A DNA stretch of 6,947 nt from positions 1 through 6,947 of the forward strand of contig CAZJBP010000179.1 in NCBI GenBank assembly GCA_964544115.1, given 5' to 3'. The position numbers and the translations under genes were made by a program. This document shows, piece after piece, positions 5,529 through 6,947 of the stretch (position 1 is the first letter of the stretch; the number at the start of each line of letters is the position of its first letter). This stretch comes from CAZJBP01 sp964544115. Lineage in GTDB: Bacteria; Verrucomicrobiota; Kiritimatiellia; UBA8416; JADHWI01. A model generated the notes under the pieces. It was not told the origin of the DNA and did no database searches. It saw only the letters and a program-made list of their open reading frames with translations.

Positions 5529-6761
5529 TCAAGCGTGATCGCATTCTTCGCGGACGATTCGCACCCAATTCATCAGCCGCTTCGGTTTGTGTTCGACCGT
5601 CTGCACATCCTTGAGCGTGATGTCCACATGCAATCCGCGGCAGGCAGCCAGCCCTTCACGGATCACGTTCCGGATGCGCGATTCGTCCCAGCCGCAGCAA
5701 ACCATGAGCGCGGGGTTGGGCCGCCACGAGATCACATAGTCCGTGCCTATCTGCTCGGCGCACTTCCGCACATCGGCAAAGGGCGTCACGGCAATGCGGC
5801 GCAGGTTCGGGAGCTGCCTCAGCATACCGATCTTGCGGGTCAAATCCTCGCAACAGCCGTAGGAGACAAGTCCAAATTTTTCAAGGATCGGCCGCTGGTA
5901 TTGGAACATGAACTCCTCATGCATGGCCGGCGAAACCAGGGTCAACTCCTGCGCCGCCATGTACCCCCATAGCGCCCGCCGGGTGACCGGCCGGTCGTGG
6001 GCGCCCGGGTCGGCCAGCTCCTGCGCGTAGGGCATGGACTGGTTGACGTGATCGGTCAGCCGCCAGTCGCCCGCCACCTCGGCGTCGTCGTGCGCGGTGA
6101 GGATGGCATCGCGCATGAAGGCCAGCAGACGATGCAGCCATTCCGGGTTATCCACCATATCCAGCATGAGCTGGTCGATGCCGCGCAGGTAGCCGATATC
6201 CGTGGAAATATCGCCGCGGAAGCTGCGGAAGTACGGCGCCCGGACCTCCTTGACCGTGATCACGCCGCCCACGGCATCGCGCAACCGGCCCAGCCGCTCC
6301 GCCGTTCTGGCTTCATCAATCACATGGCGCAGGGCAACCACTTGCCCCATGTCGCCGAACTCCTTAAGCGGGGGATCAAACCCGAACGCGCCGCCGGGTT
6401 CTGTCGCCGGAATGGTCTTGATCTCGACGCCCCAGCGACCTTTTGGCGGAAAGACATAGGTCGCCCACTCCTCGATCCAAGGCTCGAAGATGGTGTCGTC
6501 CCCGATCGCGTCCTGCACCAAGGCGCGCCGCAGCAACATCTCCTGCCAGCGCAACATCGGGTCTGCGCACTGCAGCTCCCGGCTTTCCGGCATCTCGTTC
6601 CAGGAATCGCCGAACATCACCAGCACCAGCGGCCGGGTCTTTTGCAGGCTGTTGTGCCGGCGCCATAAATCGCGCCGTTCCTGCTGGACCGGCTTCCGGC
6701 AAATCTCCAGATAACGGCAGGCAAGCTCGCGCAAGATAGAAGCATCCTGTTGAAACGACAT
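5529..6761 (-). CDS. uroporphyrinogen decarboxylase-like (URO-D superfamily) protein
   Basis: The protein has 410 residues and no signal peptide, so it is cytoplasmic. It resembles the divergent URO-D/MtaA-like group rather than true heme-pathway HemE. Recognisable pieces are LVLVMFGDSW near residue 50, PWIEEWATYVFPPKGRWG around 110, YGCCEDL at 301-307, and a C-terminal run of TDYVISWRPNPALMV, WDESRIRNVIREGL and GLHVDITLKDVQTV. This is a (beta/alpha)8-barrel fold whose relatives decarboxylate porphyrinogens or move methyl groups between corrinoid proteins and cofactors. The Cys303-Cys304-Glu305 cluster lies where methyltransferase relatives carry metal-binding residues, but this is inference. 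Substrate is unknown. ATG 6761 is preferred over the in-frame TTG at 6797 because AAAGGA lies seven bases before it and the protein pattern starts there. It may be co-transcribed with the gene ending at 6895. A link to the lyase is possible but not shown: 0.6 kb of remnants separates them. Confidence 0.78.
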   Translation of the reverse strand: MSFQQDASILRELACRYLEICRKPVQQERRDLWRRHNSLQKTRPLVLVMFGDSWNEMPESRELQCADPMLRWQEMLLRRALVQDAIGDDTIFEPWIEEWATYVFPPKGRWGVEIKTIPATEPGGAFGFDPPLKEFGDMGQVVALRHVIDEARTAERLGRLRDAVGGVITVKEVRAPYFRSFRGDISTDIGYLRGIDQLMLDMVDNPEWLHRLLAFMRDAILTAHDDAEVAGDWRLTDHVNQSMPYAQELADPGAHDRPVTRRALWGYMAAQELTLVSPAMHEEFMFQYQRPILEKFGLVSYGCCEDLTRKIGMLRQLPNLRRIAVTPFADVRKCAEQIGTDYVISWRPNPALMVCCGWDESRIRNVIREGLAACRGLHVDITLKDVQTVEHKPKRLMNWVRIVREECDHA

Positions 6762-6777
6762 GCTTGATTCCTTTATT

Positions 6778-6885
6778 CTAATGTCCGAAGACAACAATAT
6801 CGGCGACGCTCAGCGGCACGATTACGCCAAGGAACGAAAACGCCGGCGTCCGCCCGGCGCACAGAACCCATGCGATTGCCTTCAT
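6778..6885 (-). CDS. 35-codon hydrophobic ORF, doubtful
   Basis: ATG at 6885 has AGGA seven or eight bases upstream. The frame begins MKAIAWVLCAG and continues with FSFLGVIVPLSVADIVVF, ending at TAG (6780-6778), 16 bases before the UroD-like start. It is hydrophobic enough to insert in a membrane. It overlaps a GC-rich hairpin with a T-run, which argues that it may be an untranslated leader or attenuator region. No homologue comes to mind. It could equally be a chance reading frame. Confidence 0.25.
   Translation of the reverse strand: MKAIAWVLCAGRTPAFSFLGVIVPLSVADIVVFGH
6835..6859 (-). terminator. possible terminator or attenuator upstream of the UroD-like gene
   Basis: On the minus strand CGCCGG (6859-6854) pairs with CCGGCG (6846-6841) around a 7-base loop and is followed by TTTTCG (complement of 6835-6840). 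The stem is short and the T-run is interrupted after four bases, so it would be weak. It lies between the gene ending at 6895 and the UroD-like start at 6761, so it could end the first transcript or reduce read-through. Confidence 0.35.
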
Positions 6886-6894
6886 GCTATAGTC

Positions 6895-6947
6895 CTAATC
6901 CTGCAACCGGGCCACGTCGGTCACCTTGCACGGCCGGGTAGTCACCC
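6895..6947 (-). CDS. 3' end of a gene continuing beyond the right edge
   Basis: A minus-strand frame runs in from the window edge, reads CKVTDVARLQD at its end and stops at TAG (6897-6895). The composition fits a real C-terminus, and the next genes on this strand follow closely. Only about 17 codons are visible, so the family cannot be identified and even the frame is not certain. Confidence 0.4.
   Translation of the reverse strand, partial: VTTRPCKVTDVARLQD

Noticed and set aside
5997..6668. 223-codon + strand frame opposite the UroD-like gene
   Set aside because: It is the shadow of the minus-strand UroD-like frame, with no recognisable motif.
6762..6797. Upstream TTG start for the UroD-like protein
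   Set aside because: It adds 12 residues with no family likeness, and the ribosome binding site AAAGGA is correctly spaced for the ATG at 6761.

Overview
The window looks like a chromosomal segment of a GC-rich, polysaccharide-degrading bacterium. A large secreted heparinase II/III-type lyase next to a divergent uroporphyrinogen-decarboxylase-like protein is a combination I associate with the PVC group (Kiritimatiellota, Lentisphaerota, Verrucomicrobiota) or Planctomycetota. That placement is inference; no marker gene settles it.

Layout, left to right. Positions 1-50 are the 3' part of a CAU-anticodon tRNA (probably initiator Met) on the + strand, followed by a strong intrinsic terminator. 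Positions 90-272 hold no gene but contain a 9-bp hairpin and a tandem heptamer. A minus-strand terminator at 273-296 still sits behind the last ~19 codons of an otherwise missing minus-strand gene (316-375). From there to about 1056 the DNA is a patchwork of gene remnants: an AAA+ ATPase piece (+ strand), a PIN-domain toxin with most of its middle deleted (- strand), and a short candidate antitoxin overlapping it by ATGA. Positions 1061-1132 hold a signal-peptide-like stub. The window is dominated by a 1244-residue exported heparinase II/III-family lyase (4901 to 1167, - strand). Upstream of it, 4902-5528 is a possible promoter region and then a second patch of remnants: an IS4-type transposase fragment, a second copy of the PIN toxin 3' end, and a 23-codon ORF whose ribosome binding site lies inside a hairpin. 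A 410-residue UroD-like protein (6761 to 5529, - strand) follows, preceded by a weak 35-codon ORF and by the last codons of a gene that continues past the right edge.

The only two complete, convincing protein genes are the lyase and the UroD-like protein, both on the minus strand. The lyase probably cleaves an acidic polysaccharide outside the cytoplasm; the UroD-like protein is cytoplasmic and of unknown substrate. The most notable structural observation is that the lyase gene lies between two same-orientation, 62-bp, ~94% identical copies of a PIN-toxin 3' end. Both flanks are built of truncated toxin-antitoxin, ATPase and transposase pieces, so the locus appears to have been rearranged repeatedly. 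I found no CRISPR array, no rRNA, no intact mobile element and no clear new multi-gene system.
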